64,000 bases of DNA from Synechococcus sp. UW140 (GTDB lineage: Bacteria > Cyanobacteriota > Cyanobacteriia > PCC-6307 > Cyanobiaceae), in contig NZ_UCOB01000023.1 of the NCBI RefSeq assembly GCF_900474295.1, forward strand, positions 1 to 64,000. Reading direction: 5' to 3'. The notes beneath the pieces are model-generated. The model had not been told where the DNA came from and searched no databases. It saw only the letters and a program-made list of their open reading frames with translations. The translations under genes and the position numbers were made by a program. Shown one piece after another: positions 43,961-53,022 of this stretch (within the stretch, counting starts at the first letter, position 1; every line of letters starts with the position of its first letter).

Positions 43961-44646
43961 GCCGGCCTGTCGGCCATGGCATGAGCCGTCGCCAGGCCTT
44001 GCGGGTGATGGAGACCTCCTATCTGGCCGCTACCGCAGGCCTGATTTGGCTGGCGCTCTATTACTTGCCTGTTGGTGGGGCGCTGTTCCGGCTGGCGCTG
44101 CCCCTGCCGCTGGCGCTTCTGCTGCTGCGACGAGGCTGGAAGGCTGGCCTGGAGGGCGTGGTCTTGGTGGTGCTGCTGCTAGTGGCTCTGATGGGTCCAG
44201 TGCGCGGGCCTTTGATCCTCTTCCCCTACGGATTGCTCTCGCTTTGGCTGGGTTGGTGCTGGCTTCGGGGCCTGAGCTGGTGGCTGAGTTGGGGCCTGGG
44301 AACCCTGCTCGGTGCAGCCGGCTTTTTGGTGCGGGTCGTGGTGTTATCGCTGCTGGTGGGAGAGAACCTCTGGGTGGTGATCACCCGGGCTGGTGACAAC
44401 ATGCTCAATGGCCTGATCAGCACCCTCAACAATGTTCTGGTGCTGCTGCATCTACCTTTGCGCGTCACCCTTTCCCCCGATCTCGAGCAGGTGCAGTTGA
44501 TGGCGCTGGGATTGGTGATGCTCCAGCAGTTGATCTATGTGCTTGCCCTGCACGCTCTGTCCTATTGGATCTTTCCGCGTTTGAAGGCTCCTGTTCCACC
44601 GCCTCCCAAGGCGCTAGAGGGCCTGGTGGCCCTTGATCCTCTCTGA
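43957..44646 (+). CDS. DUF2232 membrane protein
   Basis: A 229-residue polytopic protein with about six hydrophobic helices (for example AGLIWLALYYLPVGGALFRL, then LPLPLALLLLRRGWKAGLEG). The layout and the short C-terminal Pro-rich tail fit the DUF2232 family, which includes YybS-like and ECF-substrate-like proteins of unknown role. The frame starts at TTG 43957, overlapping the upstream stop; the ATG at 43981 is an alternative start that looks more natural. Confidence 0.75.
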   Translation: MSRPVGHGMSRRQALRVMETSYLAATAGLIWLALYYLPVGGALFRLALPLPLALLLLRRGWKAGLEGVVLVVLLLVALMGPVRGPLILFPYGLLSLWLGWCWLRGLSWWLSWGLGTLLGAAGFLVRVVVLSLLVGENLWVVITRAGDNMLNGLISTLNNVLVLLHLPLRVTLSPDLEQVQLMALGLVMLQQLIYVLALHALSYWIFPRLKAPVPPPPKALEGLVALDPL

Positions 44647-44667
44647 AGCAGATCTCCTTCTTCTGCG

Positions 44668-45897
44668 ATGCCTCCCACCATGGCCTCAGTTCTTCCGCCT
44701 GGATGTGAGTTGATCGGTGCAGGTTGGTCGCATGCCGATCTCAACGCGCGCGTGCGCCCTTGGTGTGATCCGGCTTTGCAACCGTCGTTGCTGGTGGTGC
44801 TGGCGGCCACCCGCACCGCCGAGGTCCTTGGGATCTCGGCGGCAGGGGCCACAACGGCATCCCGTCGCTACACCGCTATCGCCGATGCCGAGCTGCTGCT
44901 GCATGGGCCTGCTCATCAGCCGCACTGGCCCCTCCCCCCACTGCCGGCAGGGGTCTCACCGGCACTGATTAGCTGGGCTGCAACGCAACGACTCGCCCTG
45001 GCTCCTGAGGTGGCTGCCATCGGTCTGCACCAACCGCCCCCGTTCCCGCATCTGCGCTTTGAAGCACCCTCCCTTGGGGCTGCAGATTGCCTGAGCAGTG
45101 GTCAGGCGATGTCGCTTGACAGGGTCGAGCAGCTTTGGGAGCGCGGGCGGAGACTGGGGTCTGTTCTGCGGGGACCGCTCGTGCTGGCGGAATGCGTCCC
45201 GGGTGGCACGACCACAGCACAGGCTGTGCTGTGTGGCCTTGGGGTGCCCGTGGATGACCTGGTGAGCGGCAGTGCTCGGCAGCCACCTCTTGCCCTGAAA
45301 CAAAGTCTGGTCGCTGCCGGATTGCAAGCAGCTGCTCTGCATTCGCCTGTCCAGCCGAAGCCGTTGGTTGCTGCTGTGGGAGACCCGTTTCAGGCTCTGG
45401 CCGCTGGGCTGATCGAGGGGGCCATGGAGTCTGGCCAGCCGTTAATGCTGGCGGGAGGCAGCCAGATGCTGGCTGTGCTGGCTCTTGCTCTGACCAGCTG
45501 TGCCCCTCACGAGCGCCCAGTGCTGGCAAGCCAGTTACTTCTGGGCACCACCGCCTGGCTTGCGGATGAGCAGCTTGCTGAAACATTGATGGTGGATCAG
45601 AGGCCTACCCCTCCCGCCTTCCCGGAGCTGTTGCAGCGCGTTTCCCGTTTTTTGGAGCTACCCGTTTTGGCGATCGCCAGTGGTCTGCGTTTGCAGTTGA
45701 GTCGTCATCAGCAGCTGCGCGATTACGAACTCGGTCACGTGAAGGAGGGAGTCGGTGCAGGGGGGCTGGCTCTGCTCGCCCAGCTGCGCGGTATTGGTAC
45801 GGATCAGTTGCTGGCGGATTGCGATCGGGCGATGGATGCTCTGTTGCAACAGCCCGCTGGGTGCACTGGTGGCGGGTCTTTAGGGTCGAAGCCATGA
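44668..45897 (+). CDS. cobT: CobT-like nicotinate-nucleotide phosphoribosyltransferase
   Basis: A 409-residue protein of the cyanobacterial/archaeal CobT-like branch. LVLAECVPGGTTTAQAVLCG (nucleotide-binding Gly/Thr region), PLMLAGGSQMLAVLALAL and the C-terminal YELGHVKEGVGAGGLALLAQ are the family marks. It would make the alpha-ribazole phosphate (or adenine analogue) for the lower ligand of a corrinoid; marine Synechococcus make pseudocobalamin. It is followed directly (ATGA) by the Tat lipoprotein. Confidence 0.82.
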   Translation: MPPTMASVLPPGCELIGAGWSHADLNARVRPWCDPALQPSLLVVLAATRTAEVLGISAAGATTASRRYTAIADAELLLHGPAHQPHWPLPPLPAGVSPALISWAATQRLALAPEVAAIGLHQPPPFPHLRFEAPSLGAADCLSSGQAMSLDRVEQLWERGRRLGSVLRGPLVLAECVPGGTTTAQAVLCGLGVPVDDLVSGSARQPPLALKQSLVAAGLQAAALHSPVQPKPLVAAVGDPFQALAAGLIEGAMESGQPLMLAGGSQMLAVLALALTSCAPHERPVLASQLLLGTTAWLADEQLAETLMVDQRPTPPAFPELLQRVSRFLELPVLAIASGLRLQLSRHQQLRDYELGHVKEGVGAGGLALLAQLRGIGTDQLLADCDRAMDALLQQPAGCTGGGSLGSKP

Positions 45898-46928
45898 CCG
45901 CCGACTCCAACGTTCAAGCCCTTCGTTTACCTGCTCTGCCCTCGGCGGGGATCCGGCGGCGACAGGTGCTGCAGATGGGTTTGCTGCTTGGTATGAGTGG
46001 CCTTTCGGGATGTGCCAGGGCCACTGCCCCCACGTTGATGGCGGCCCCTGAGACTCTGCCGATGCTCTGGCGCCGTCGGATCGCGAAGCCTTGGCAGTTC
46101 AAACCTTTGGACTCGATCCGGCAGCTGGAGGGCCAGCTCCCGCTGCCGGCGGACCTCCTAGCCCTTCCAGATGGCTGGGTTTCCCAGCTCCCACCTGAGG
46201 CCTTGCAGTCCCTAGGAGCGCCCTCGCTGCGTGAGCGCCTCAGCGAGCAGGCCGTCAGCTTGCTGGAGAGCTTCCCTCCCGATTTGGCTGCCGCTCTGTT
46301 GCCGGTCTCGGTCAGTCCCTGGGTGATGGTGTTCCGGGGCGATGACGACGGGCCGACTGTTGCCAAGGAGGGGTGGAGAACGTTGCTCGAGCCTGGCCTG
46401 GCTGGGCAGGTGGTTCTCCCCGCTAGCCCCAGGCTTGTGCTCAGTCTTGCCGATCACATGGATGCGCCTGATGCGGTGCGTCGTCTGCGGGGAGCGGCTC
46501 GAGTGTTCGACGATCGCCATGCTCTTAACTGGCTGCTGCAGGGCAAGGCTCGGGTGGTGGTTCTGCCTCTAGTGCGATGCATGAAGATGCTCAGGAGTGA
46601 TCCGAGGGTGAAGGCGGTGTTGCCTGAGCAGGGAGCGCCTCTGAATTGGACACTGTTGATGCGGCCTGGCGGAACCAAGGAACCACTGCCCCAGGCCTGG
46701 GTTGAGGAGGCCTGGACCGAGCCGCTTCTGGCTCGGCTGCTGGCTGAGGGCTGGGTGCCACCTTTGCCCCAGCAGGCTTTGAGGGGGCTGCGTGCGTCTG
46801 TGCCGTCGCGTCTGCGTCCTGTGGTGCTTCCTCCTCAGCCAATCTGGGACCGTTGCTGGAGTTTCGGCCCTCTGTCGCCTTCTGAGGCGCAACAGCTGGA
46901 GGAGCGCTGGGCTGATTCAACCCCATAG
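45894..46928 (+). CDS. Tat-exported lipoprotein, solute-binding-like
   Basis: 344 residues. The N-terminal AGIRRRQVLQMGLLLGMSGL plus SGCARA combines a twin-arginine motif with the lipobox LSGC. The mature part (LWRRRIAKPWQFKPLDSIRQ and onward) has segments reminiscent of polyamine/iron-type periplasmic binding proteins, for example WRTLLEPGLAGQVVLPASPR. No ABC permease is adjacent, so the role is open. It is coupled to cobT by ATGA and converges with the aldo/keto reductase (12-base overlap). Confidence 0.7.
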   Translation: MTADSNVQALRLPALPSAGIRRRQVLQMGLLLGMSGLSGCARATAPTLMAAPETLPMLWRRRIAKPWQFKPLDSIRQLEGQLPLPADLLALPDGWVSQLPPEALQSLGAPSLRERLSEQAVSLLESFPPDLAAALLPVSVSPWVMVFRGDDDGPTVAKEGWRTLLEPGLAGQVVLPASPRLVLSLADHMDAPDAVRRLRGAARVFDDRHALNWLLQGKARVVVLPLVRCMKMLRSDPRVKAVLPEQGAPLNWTLLMRPGGTKEPLPQAWVEEAWTEPLLARLLAEGWVPPLPQQALRGLRASVPSRLRPVVLPPQPIWDRCWSFGPLSPSEAQQLEERWADSTP

Positions 46929-48074
46929 GCGCCGCCGTGGTGCTGCAGCCAGCAGCGCATGGGTCTCTGCTAGGAGATCGGGAATTGGCAGGTCGTGTGG
47001 ACATCTGGGCAAGCAGTCTCCGCAGCGTTCACAGGCACTGGCGTTGTGAGATTCCCACCAGTGGCCGGCGCGGCCGATGAGGTTGTAGCGCTCTTCGCAG
47101 TAACCGCGCAGATCGTGGCCAAGACGCATGTTGCGCAGGCGCAGCAATTCCGGAATCGGCACTTGGTTTGGGCAGGGCAGGCAGGCTCTGCACTGTCCGC
47201 ATTGATGTCGTCCCAGACGCTCGCGGCGGCGTGCCTGGAGTTGATCGAGCGCCTGTTGTTCGCTGTCGCTTAAGGGGTGCTCCGCTTCGGCGAGTTGGTG
47301 AGCCAGATGCAGGTCCTCGGCGCGGCTGGCACCGAGGGTGAGGGTGCTGATGCCGTGGCTGAGCAGATAGCGGTAGGCCAGTTCGAGAGGGTGATGGGGA
47401 CTGCAATCGGCCTCCAGGGTCGGGCTGGGGTCCTGCAGGTGCCCTCCCTTGTCGGCTGGGGAGATCGCCATTACCCCCATGTCTGCCTGTAGGGCTGAGG
47501 TGGCGAGGGGCAGACGAACAGGATCCAGCAGGTGGAGGTGGAGGCTGCAGAACTTGAACCTGCCACTGGCGATGGCGTCAGCGATCACTGCGGTCGTGCC
47601 ATGACTGCTGAAGCCCACCTGACCGACCAGGCCTTCTTCGCGGGCCCAGCGCATCAGCTCCAGTCCATCTCCTTTCAGGGCCCAGTGGAGATGGTCATTC
47701 AGGTTCAGTCCGTGGATGGCCCAGTTGTCGAGTCTTGGCACTCCAAGACGCTGGAGGCAGTTCTGGAGCTGGGCCTGTCCCTCCTGCAACGTCACTCCGG
47801 GAAGCACCTTGCTGGTGATTACCCAGCCGCCGGTGGGTGCGATTCCCCGATCGCTGAGCTCCCGCAGCGCCTGTCCCAGAAACGCTTCTGCAGGCCCGTA
47901 GGCCGGAGCTGTTTCGAGATGGTTGATCCCTGCTGTGACCGCCGCTTCCATCACCTCCTGCATCTGAGCAGGCGAGGTGAGTGCCCGCATCGTGCCGAGG
48001 GTGAAGAGACTCACAGCCGGTCCATCGCCGAAGCGGCGACGGGCTGGGGTGCGGACGACTGGAGCTGGGGTCAT
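46917..48074 (-). CDS. Aldo/keto reductase with C-terminal [4Fe-4S] ferredoxin domain
   Basis: A 385-residue fusion. The barrel (about 1-290) has TLGTMRALTSPAQMQEVMEA, the active-site region NHLETAPAYGPAEAFLGQAL (the usual Asp of the D-Y-K-H tetrad is replaced in HLETAPAYG) and SKVLPG. The C-terminal part has HQCGQCRACLPCPNQVPIPE and ACERCGDCLPRCPHDLPIPD, two Cys clusters of the ferredoxin type. This YhdN/Fer4_17-like fusion is found across cyanobacteria. The substrate is unknown; electrons may come from the clusters rather than NADPH. Confidence 0.85.
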   Translation of the reverse strand: MTPAPVVRTPARRRFGDGPAVSLFTLGTMRALTSPAQMQEVMEAAVTAGINHLETAPAYGPAEAFLGQALRELSDRGIAPTGGWVITSKVLPGVTLQEGQAQLQNCLQRLGVPRLDNWAIHGLNLNDHLHWALKGDGLELMRWAREEGLVGQVGFSSHGTTAVIADAIASGRFKFCSLHLHLLDPVRLPLATSALQADMGVMAISPADKGGHLQDPSPTLEADCSPHHPLELAYRYLLSHGISTLTLGASRAEDLHLAHQLAEAEHPLSDSEQQALDQLQARRRERLGRHQCGQCRACLPCPNQVPIPELLRLRNMRLGHDLRGYCEERYNLIGRAGHWWESHNASACERCGDCLPRCPHDLPIPDLLAETHALLAAAPRRRLWG

Positions 48075-48092
48075 GCCGTGGTCATGTTGCGC

Positions 48093-48740
48093 TCATGGCG
48101 CGTTCTCGCCGCCCGCTTCGTTGGGATCATCAGGCTGTCGGGACTGGAGGTGACGGACGAGGGCGGCAGGACTGACCTGTTCAAGAAAGCGTCGGAATTC
48201 GTCCTGTTCTTCGGAGTCGGCCTCGGCATCGACGGGGATTGAGGCTTCGGCCACGACTTCCTCGAGCATCCAGATGCCTGTGCCAGTCCGAACCGCTAGG
48301 GCAATGGCATCACTGGGGCGTGCATCGATCTCGATCTCTTCACTTGTGTCGGTGACGGCCTCAGACGCTGCTATCCGCGGCTCTGGAGGTTGCTCCTGCC
48401 CCTCCTGATCGCTCTGGTCGTCATCATTCAGTTGATCGGCCTCCACGCCGCTATGGCCACAGCGCTGGAGCTTGAGCAGTGCTCGAAAGGTGCTGTCTTC
48501 AATGGCGTGGATGATGACACGCTCCAGCTGCAATCCTCCCGCCTCCAGCAGGGCCACCATCAGATCGTGGGTGAGGGGTCGAGGTGGTTCTTCTCCCTGA
48601 ATGCCGGCCATGATGTTGTGGGCCTGGGGCTGATCGATCCAGATCGGCACCTGACGGCGCCCGGAAGGGTCGCGCAGGAGCACGATCGGACTTCGACTGC
48701 CGGCATCGAGAGCAATCCCGGCAACGTGCATTTCAACCAC
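48093..48740 (-). CDS. Bifunctional nuclease (DUF151) family protein
   Basis: 215 residues. The GTG start 48740, with AGAGAGG just upstream, gives (M)VEMHVAGIALDAGSRSPIVL, the family's usual beginning. RQVPIWIDQPQAHNIMAGIQ, then GEEPPRPLTHDLMVALLEAG and IDARPSDAIALAVRTG are conserved DUF151 segments. A Gln/Asp/Glu-rich insert (about 105-145) splits the domain. Plant and algal members have DNase/RNase activity. The long frame upstream runs into the divergent ribE gene and is rejected. Confidence 0.85.
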   Translation of the reverse strand: MVEMHVAGIALDAGSRSPIVLLRDPSGRRQVPIWIDQPQAHNIMAGIQGEEPPRPLTHDLMVALLEAGGLQLERVIIHAIEDSTFRALLKLQRCGHSGVEADQLNDDDQSDQEGQEQPPEPRIAASEAVTDTSEEIEIDARPSDAIALAVRTGTGIWMLEEVVAEASIPVDAEADSEEQDEFRRFLEQVSPAALVRHLQSRQPDDPNEAGGENAP

Positions 48741-48797
48741 GGCCTCTCTGCCCTTTATCCGATTATGGCCAGAGGAAAGGCCATGGGCGGAGAAGCG

Positions 48798-49463
48798 ATG
48801 TTCACTGGGCTGGTGCAGGCTGTTGGATCCGTGCAGCGACGTGGTCAGCGACTGCTTGTGGCTGGATGTGGCCCTTTTCTGCCGCTTCAACTTGGCGATA
48901 GCGTTGCTGTCGATGGGGTCTGTCTAACCGTTGCTGAATGCGTCGGTGATGGCTTCCTTGCTGATGTGAGCGAGGAAACACTGCATCGCACCACACTCGG
49001 AAGCAAGGCTCTGAAACGTGGTGCGGTGAATCTCGAGCCCGCTTTGCGGCTGGAGGATCGGCTTGGTGGCCATCTGGTGAGCGGTCATGTCGACGGGGCT
49101 GGAGAGGTTGTGGCGGTGCAGGCGTTGCCGCAGTCCTGGCGCTTGGAGCTGCAGTGGCGAGACCCCTCCTATGGCCGTTATGTCTGTGAGAAAGGGAGCA
49201 TCGCCGTGGATGGGGTCAGCCTGACGGTGGCGGGCTGCTCCGAGGCAGGACGTCGCTTTTGGGTCGCGGTGATTCCGCACACTTGGGCATCCACCGCTCT
49301 GAAGCATCTTTCGGTTGGTGCTGTGGTGAATCTGGAGGCGGATCTGATCGCTCGCTATGCCGAACGGCTGCTGGCCCAGACCGGCTCAGGTGGCGACATG
49401 GAGCAAAATCCGAATGACGCCGCGATCACCAATGCATGGCTGACGGACCACGGCTGGAGCTGA
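48798..49463 (+). CDS. ribE: Riboflavin synthase, alpha subunit
   Basis: A 221-residue trimeric enzyme that dismutates two 6,7-dimethyl-8-ribityllumazines to riboflavin. Two lumazine-binding repeats start MFTGLVQAVGSV and SGHVDGAGEVVAV. The conserved VAVDGVCLTVAE and IAVDGVSLTVAG copies, plus NLEPALRLEDRLGGHLVSGH, are diagnostic. The start at 48798 is set by MFTGLV, the universal N terminus; longer frames overlap the DUF151 gene. Confidence 0.96.
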   Translation: MFTGLVQAVGSVQRRGQRLLVAGCGPFLPLQLGDSVAVDGVCLTVAECVGDGFLADVSEETLHRTTLGSKALKRGAVNLEPALRLEDRLGGHLVSGHVDGAGEVVAVQALPQSWRLELQWRDPSYGRYVCEKGSIAVDGVSLTVAGCSEAGRRFWVAVIPHTWASTALKHLSVGAVVNLEADLIARYAERLLAQTGSGGDMEQNPNDAAITNAWLTDHGWS

Positions 49464-49550
49464 GCGGTGCCGCCGGTGAAACGGTCATGAAACGTGGCCG
49501 TCCCGCGAGGTCGTCAATACCTTGCGGGAGTTGTTCGCTGTGAACCAACA

Positions 49551-50135
49551 ATGACTGTTGATGAGCGCCCTGACTCTCTGGGCAGCTTCAAGGCCTTTGC
49601 CATCGCCGAAGGTGTCTTGCTGATTGTGCTTGGCATTCTTGCCCTTGTGTTTCCCGTCTTGGCCTCTGTCTGGACAGTGGCTGTTGTCGGTGTTTTGTTC
49701 TTGATCGGCGGCTTGGTGGGCTGGATCAGCAACTTGGCCCGTGCAGGACGGATGGGGCGCTGGGTGTGCTTCTGGCGTCTTGTTGTATCGACCCTGTTCA
49801 TCGTGGCCGGAGGTTCGATTCTCAAGGATCTGCGTCAAGACAGCCTCGAGCAGGTCGCTGTCTTCGCTTTGGCGATCGGTATCGTCTTTCTGGTTGAGGG
49901 GGTGGTGGCTTTCTTCAGCGGCCTCATCAACAGCAGTCGACCCGGTGCTGGCTGGGCGATTGCGAATGGCGTGATCACGTTCATCCTTGGCCTGCTGATC
50001 GTCACCCTTAAGTTCTGGGGTCTTCTCTGGGTGCTGGGGACCCTTGTGGGCATCAGCTTCCTGTTCAGCGGGATCGACTTGATCGCCTTCAGTTCCAGTC
50101 TTCACGATGGTCAGGATCCGCCAGCAACGGCTTGA
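49551..50135 (+). CDS. HdeD/DUF308 membrane protein
   Basis: A 194-residue protein with six hydrophobic helices in three pairs (for example AIAEGVLLIVLGILALVFPV, FALAIGIVFLVEGVVAFFSG, ANGVITFILGLLIV). Each pair has the Gly-rich repeat typical of HdeD, an acid-stress membrane protein in E. coli. The function in cyanobacteria is unknown. The start is ATG 49551. A strong inverted repeat follows its stop. Confidence 0.8.
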   Translation: MTVDERPDSLGSFKAFAIAEGVLLIVLGILALVFPVLASVWTVAVVGVLFLIGGLVGWISNLARAGRMGRWVCFWRLVVSTLFIVAGGSILKDLRQDSLEQVAVFALAIGIVFLVEGVVAFFSGLINSSRPGAGWAIANGVITFILGLLIVTLKFWGLLWVLGTLVGISFLFSGIDLIAFSSSLHDGQDPPATA

Positions 50136-50149
50136 CGCTGTCCAACACC

Positions 50150-50191
50150 TTCAATCGGCTTCAACACCTTCAAGCGTTGAAGCCGATTGAA
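50150..50191. terminator. 16-bp perfect inverted repeat between convergent genes
   Basis: TTCAATCGGCTTCAAC (50150-50165) is the exact reverse complement of 50176-50191, with a 10-base loop. It sits between the convergent DUF308 and cyAbrB genes and probably terminates both, although no T tract is present. The left part is also a near direct repeat of CCAACACCTTCAA (50142-50154). Confidence 0.6.
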
Positions 50192-50214
50192 CCCTGCCGA
50201 TCGCGGGGGTTGAT

Positions 50215-50625
50215 TCAGGTGGCTTGGTCTGATCCGGTCTGATCAGATAGGGCCGCATCACCGCTCATGGCTGCGTCTTCCTCAAGTGGAAGCAACCAGA
50301 TTGAGCCGGAGTCTTTGTGAAGTTCGATTCGGAATTCCTGCCCGGGCTCAAGACCTAGCCGTCTTGTGTAGGCATGGCCGATTAAGAGATTGCCATTCCC
50401 ATGCACCCTGGTGCGGAATTCTGCCTGCCGGCCTCTGGTGCCACCACCAGCATTGCCACTGGCGGATGGAAGCGTGTATCCCTTCGCTTCTACCAGTGCC
50501 TTGTAGAAGCTTTTCTTGAGTACCCGTCCGCTAGGGCCCACATAGCCGCATCCACGTGCGATTTCATCTTCACGCCGATTGCTGAGGGCGCGCGCTTTGT
50601 CGAGGAGTTCCTGGCCGACCAGCAT
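50215..50625 (-). CDS. cyAbrB-type transcriptional regulator
   Basis: 136 residues. It begins MLVGQELLDKARALSNRRED, the N-terminal helical domain of cyanobacterial AbrB-like proteins (KSFYKALVEAKGY). The C-terminal AbrB DNA-binding part is RTRVHGNGNLLIGHAYTRRL, then GLEPGQEFRIELHKDSGSIW. Such regulators control nitrogen, carbon and redox genes in cyanobacteria. I use the ATG at 50625; the longer frame lacks support. Downstream it ends near the inverted repeat. Confidence 0.85.
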   Translation of the reverse strand: MLVGQELLDKARALSNRREDEIARGCGYVGPSGRVLKKSFYKALVEAKGYTLPSASGNAGGGTRGRQAEFRTRVHGNGNLLIGHAYTRRLGLEPGQEFRIELHKDSGSIWLLPLEEDAAMSGDAALSDQTGSDQAT

Positions 50626-50755
50626 CTGATCAGGAAGAGTTAATTGAATTCTGGCGATTCTGAGCAATTGCCGCAAGGATCATGCTCGCTTTTTGGCCTC
50701 TTCTTTCTGCCTGCAGGCTTCATGCTTGTTGTAGGGGCCTTGCTCAGGGCTGTGC

Positions 50756-51355
50756 TCAGATCAGATAGAGAATCAGAAAGAGCACAACCCAGATCCCATC
50801 AACGAAGTGCCAGTAGAGCTCAACGGCTTCGAGCGGGAACTGATTTTCAGAGGTCACCCGGCCGGCTGGAGTGCGGCATTGCCACCAAACGATCAGGATC
50901 ATCAAGGCCCCAAGCGTGACGTGGAGGCCGTGGAAGCCAGTTAGGGCATAGAAGGTGCTGGCGAAGAGGTTGTCGGTGAGCCCGAAGGGCAGGGTGAAGT
51001 ACTCGACCATTTGGCTGACCAGAAAGGCCAGGCCGAGGACTGCGGTCAGCATCAGCCACTGGCGGCACACCTGGTTGGCACCCTTGCGCAGGTTTTGCCC
51101 GGCTTTGTGGAAGGTGGCGCTGCTCACCAGCAGTAACACCGTGTTCAGGATCGGTAGGGGCAGCTCAAGCTCATAGATGGCATCGGGCTGAAGCGGATTG
51201 ACGGCATGAAAGGTGAGGTAAGCGGCAAAGAAACCGGCAAAGGTCATCGCGTCAGCGACCAAGAAGGTCGCGACACCAAACATGCGGTGGTCCTGATGGG
51301 CGTGGTCAGTCGCGGTGCTGGCGACGTCGGTGCTTGATGGCTTGAGGGTGGTCAT
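50756..51355 (-). CDS. ctaE: Cytochrome c oxidase subunit III
   Basis: A 199-residue polytopic protein, the five-helix CtaE type. HRMFGVATFLVADAMTFAGF, then LPFGLTDNLFASTFYALTGF and HGLHVTLGALMIL, and VELYWHFVDGIWVVLFLILY near the end, are conserved. It stabilises the oxidase core. Its start overlaps the ctaD stop (ATGA). Confidence 0.95.
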   Translation of the reverse strand: MTTLKPSSTDVASTATDHAHQDHRMFGVATFLVADAMTFAGFFAAYLTFHAVNPLQPDAIYELELPLPILNTVLLLVSSATFHKAGQNLRKGANQVCRQWLMLTAVLGLAFLVSQMVEYFTLPFGLTDNLFASTFYALTGFHGLHVTLGALMILIVWWQCRTPAGRVTSENQFPLEAVELYWHFVDGIWVVLFLILYLI

Positions 51356-53022
51356 TTTCCGCTGCTCCAGAGGTCACTGCCGCTGGCAGCCGCTAGGTCG
51401 ATTTGGTCGATGGGCACGCCGTAGCCGTAAGGCTCATGAACGAGAGGTGCTTCCCCTTCCCAGTTCTCGACCGGTGGCGGTGAACTGGTGAGCCATTCAG
51501 GTGTGAGAGCGTTCCAGGGGTTGTCGCCGGCGATTTCACCTCGGAAAGCGCTGGCGACCACGTTCCAGAGGAAAGGAAGGGTGCTGATGGCCATCAGCAG
51601 TGCCCCAGCGCTGCTGAGCTGATTAATGAAAGCGAACTGTGGGTCGTATTCCGCCACCCGCCTTGGCATGCCGTTGAGGCCCAGCCAGTGCTGGGGGGCA
51701 AAACAGAGGTTGAAGCCGATGAAGGTGAGCAGGAAGTGAAGGCGACCCAGCGTTTCGTTGAGCATGCGACCGGTGACCTTCGGATACCAGTGATAGATCG
51801 ACGCGAAGATCACAAACACCGTGCCTCCATAGACGATGTAGTGGAAGTGGGCGACGACAAAGTAGGTGTCATGCACATGAACATCGAATGGCACCTGGGC
51901 TAAGGCCACGCCTGTGATGCCTCCGAGCACAAAATTGATAATGAACCCGCATGAAAAGAGAACAGCGCTGTTTAAGGCAATTCGTCCTCCCCAGAGGGTG
52001 GCTAGCCAGTTGAAGAACTTGATGCCTGTGGGAACGGCGATGAAGGCGGTGGCGATGGTGAAGAACAGGCGCATCCATGGAGGCGTACCGCTGGTGAACA
52101 TGTGATGGGCCCACACCACCAGGCCCAACACAACGATTGCCATGATTGAGTAAACCATCGTTGCGTAGCCGAACAGCGGTTTACGGCAATGCACCGGCAG
52201 AATCTCACTCACCAGTCCGAAGGCTGGTAGCACCATGATGTAAACGGCTGGATGTGAATAGAACCAGAACAGGTGTTGATACACCACCACATTCCCGCCA
52301 AGACCTGGATTGAAGAATCCGGTATGGGCAACAATATCGAAGCTAAGAAGAATGAGTGTGCCTGCGAGGACTGGGGTCGAGAGTACGACGAGAATGCTTG
52401 TGCCCAGCATGGCCCAGCAATACATCGGTAATTGCATCAGCTTTAATCCAGGTCGTCGCAGCTTGAGCACCGTTGCGATGAAATTGATGCCACCGAAGAT
52501 TGAACTTCCGCCTAGAAGAAGCACGCTCAAGATCCAGATCACTTGTCCGCTGGCTGCGGTCGTGGTGCTGAGCGGTGGATAGGCGGTCCATCCAGACTGG
52601 GCTGCACCGGTGATGAAGTAGCTGCTGATCAATAACAGCCCCGCTGGGGGAATTAACCAGAATGCAACTGCATTCAACCGCGGGAAGGCCATGTCGCGGG
52701 CCCCTACGTAGAACGGGATCAGGTAATTGCCGAAGGCCCCGTTCACAACTGGGACGATCCAGAGAAAGATCATCACCGTTCCGTGCAGGGTGAGCACTTG
52801 GTTATAAACATCTCTCGGCATGAAGTCCGACATCGGACTGACCAGTTCGGTGCGGATGGCCCCTGCTAGAGCACCTCCGATCAGATAGAAGAGAAATCCA
52901 CAAACCAGATACTGGAGACCGATCACCTTGTGGTCGACGCTGAAGCTGAAGTAGCGCAGCCACCCAGTCGGTTGCAGTGAAGGTCTGTGTTGTTCACCCT
53001 CAGGTGTAAGAGAGACAGTCAT
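51352..53022 (-). CDS. ctaD: Cytochrome c oxidase subunit I
   Basis: A 556-residue, 12-helix catalytic subunit of the aa3-type oxidase. The heme a ligand region is VLTLHGTVMIFLWIVPVVNG. WFYSHPAVYIMVLPAFGLVS carries the His-Tyr of the CuB site (HPAVYI with the E of FGLVSEI), and VWAHHMFTSGTPPW has the CuB His pair. HFHYIVYGG has the heme a3 and heme a His. It reduces O2 to water while pumping protons. Coupled to ctaC and ctaE by ATGA overlaps. Confidence 0.97.
   Translation of the reverse strand: MTVSLTPEGEQHRPSLQPTGWLRYFSFSVDHKVIGLQYLVCGFLFYLIGGALAGAIRTELVSPMSDFMPRDVYNQVLTLHGTVMIFLWIVPVVNGAFGNYLIPFYVGARDMAFPRLNAVAFWLIPPAGLLLISSYFITGAAQSGWTAYPPLSTTTAASGQVIWILSVLLLGGSSIFGGINFIATVLKLRRPGLKLMQLPMYCWAMLGTSILVVLSTPVLAGTLILLSFDIVAHTGFFNPGLGGNVVVYQHLFWFYSHPAVYIMVLPAFGLVSEILPVHCRKPLFGYATMVYSIMAIVVLGLVVWAHHMFTSGTPPWMRLFFTIATAFIAVPTGIKFFNWLATLWGGRIALNSAVLFSCGFIINFVLGGITGVALAQVPFDVHVHDTYFVVAHFHYIVYGGTVFVIFASIYHWYPKVTGRMLNETLGRLHFLLTFIGFNLCFAPQHWLGLNGMPRRVAEYDPQFAFINQLSSAGALLMAISTLPFLWNVVASAFRGEIAGDNPWNALTPEWLTSSPPPVENWEGEAPLVHEPYGYGVPIDQIDLAAASGSDLWSSGK

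Noticed and set aside
49485-50105. 206-codon minus-strand frame opposite the DUF308 gene
   Set aside because: It is polar low-complexity sequence mirroring a membrane protein on the plus strand, a typical shadow.
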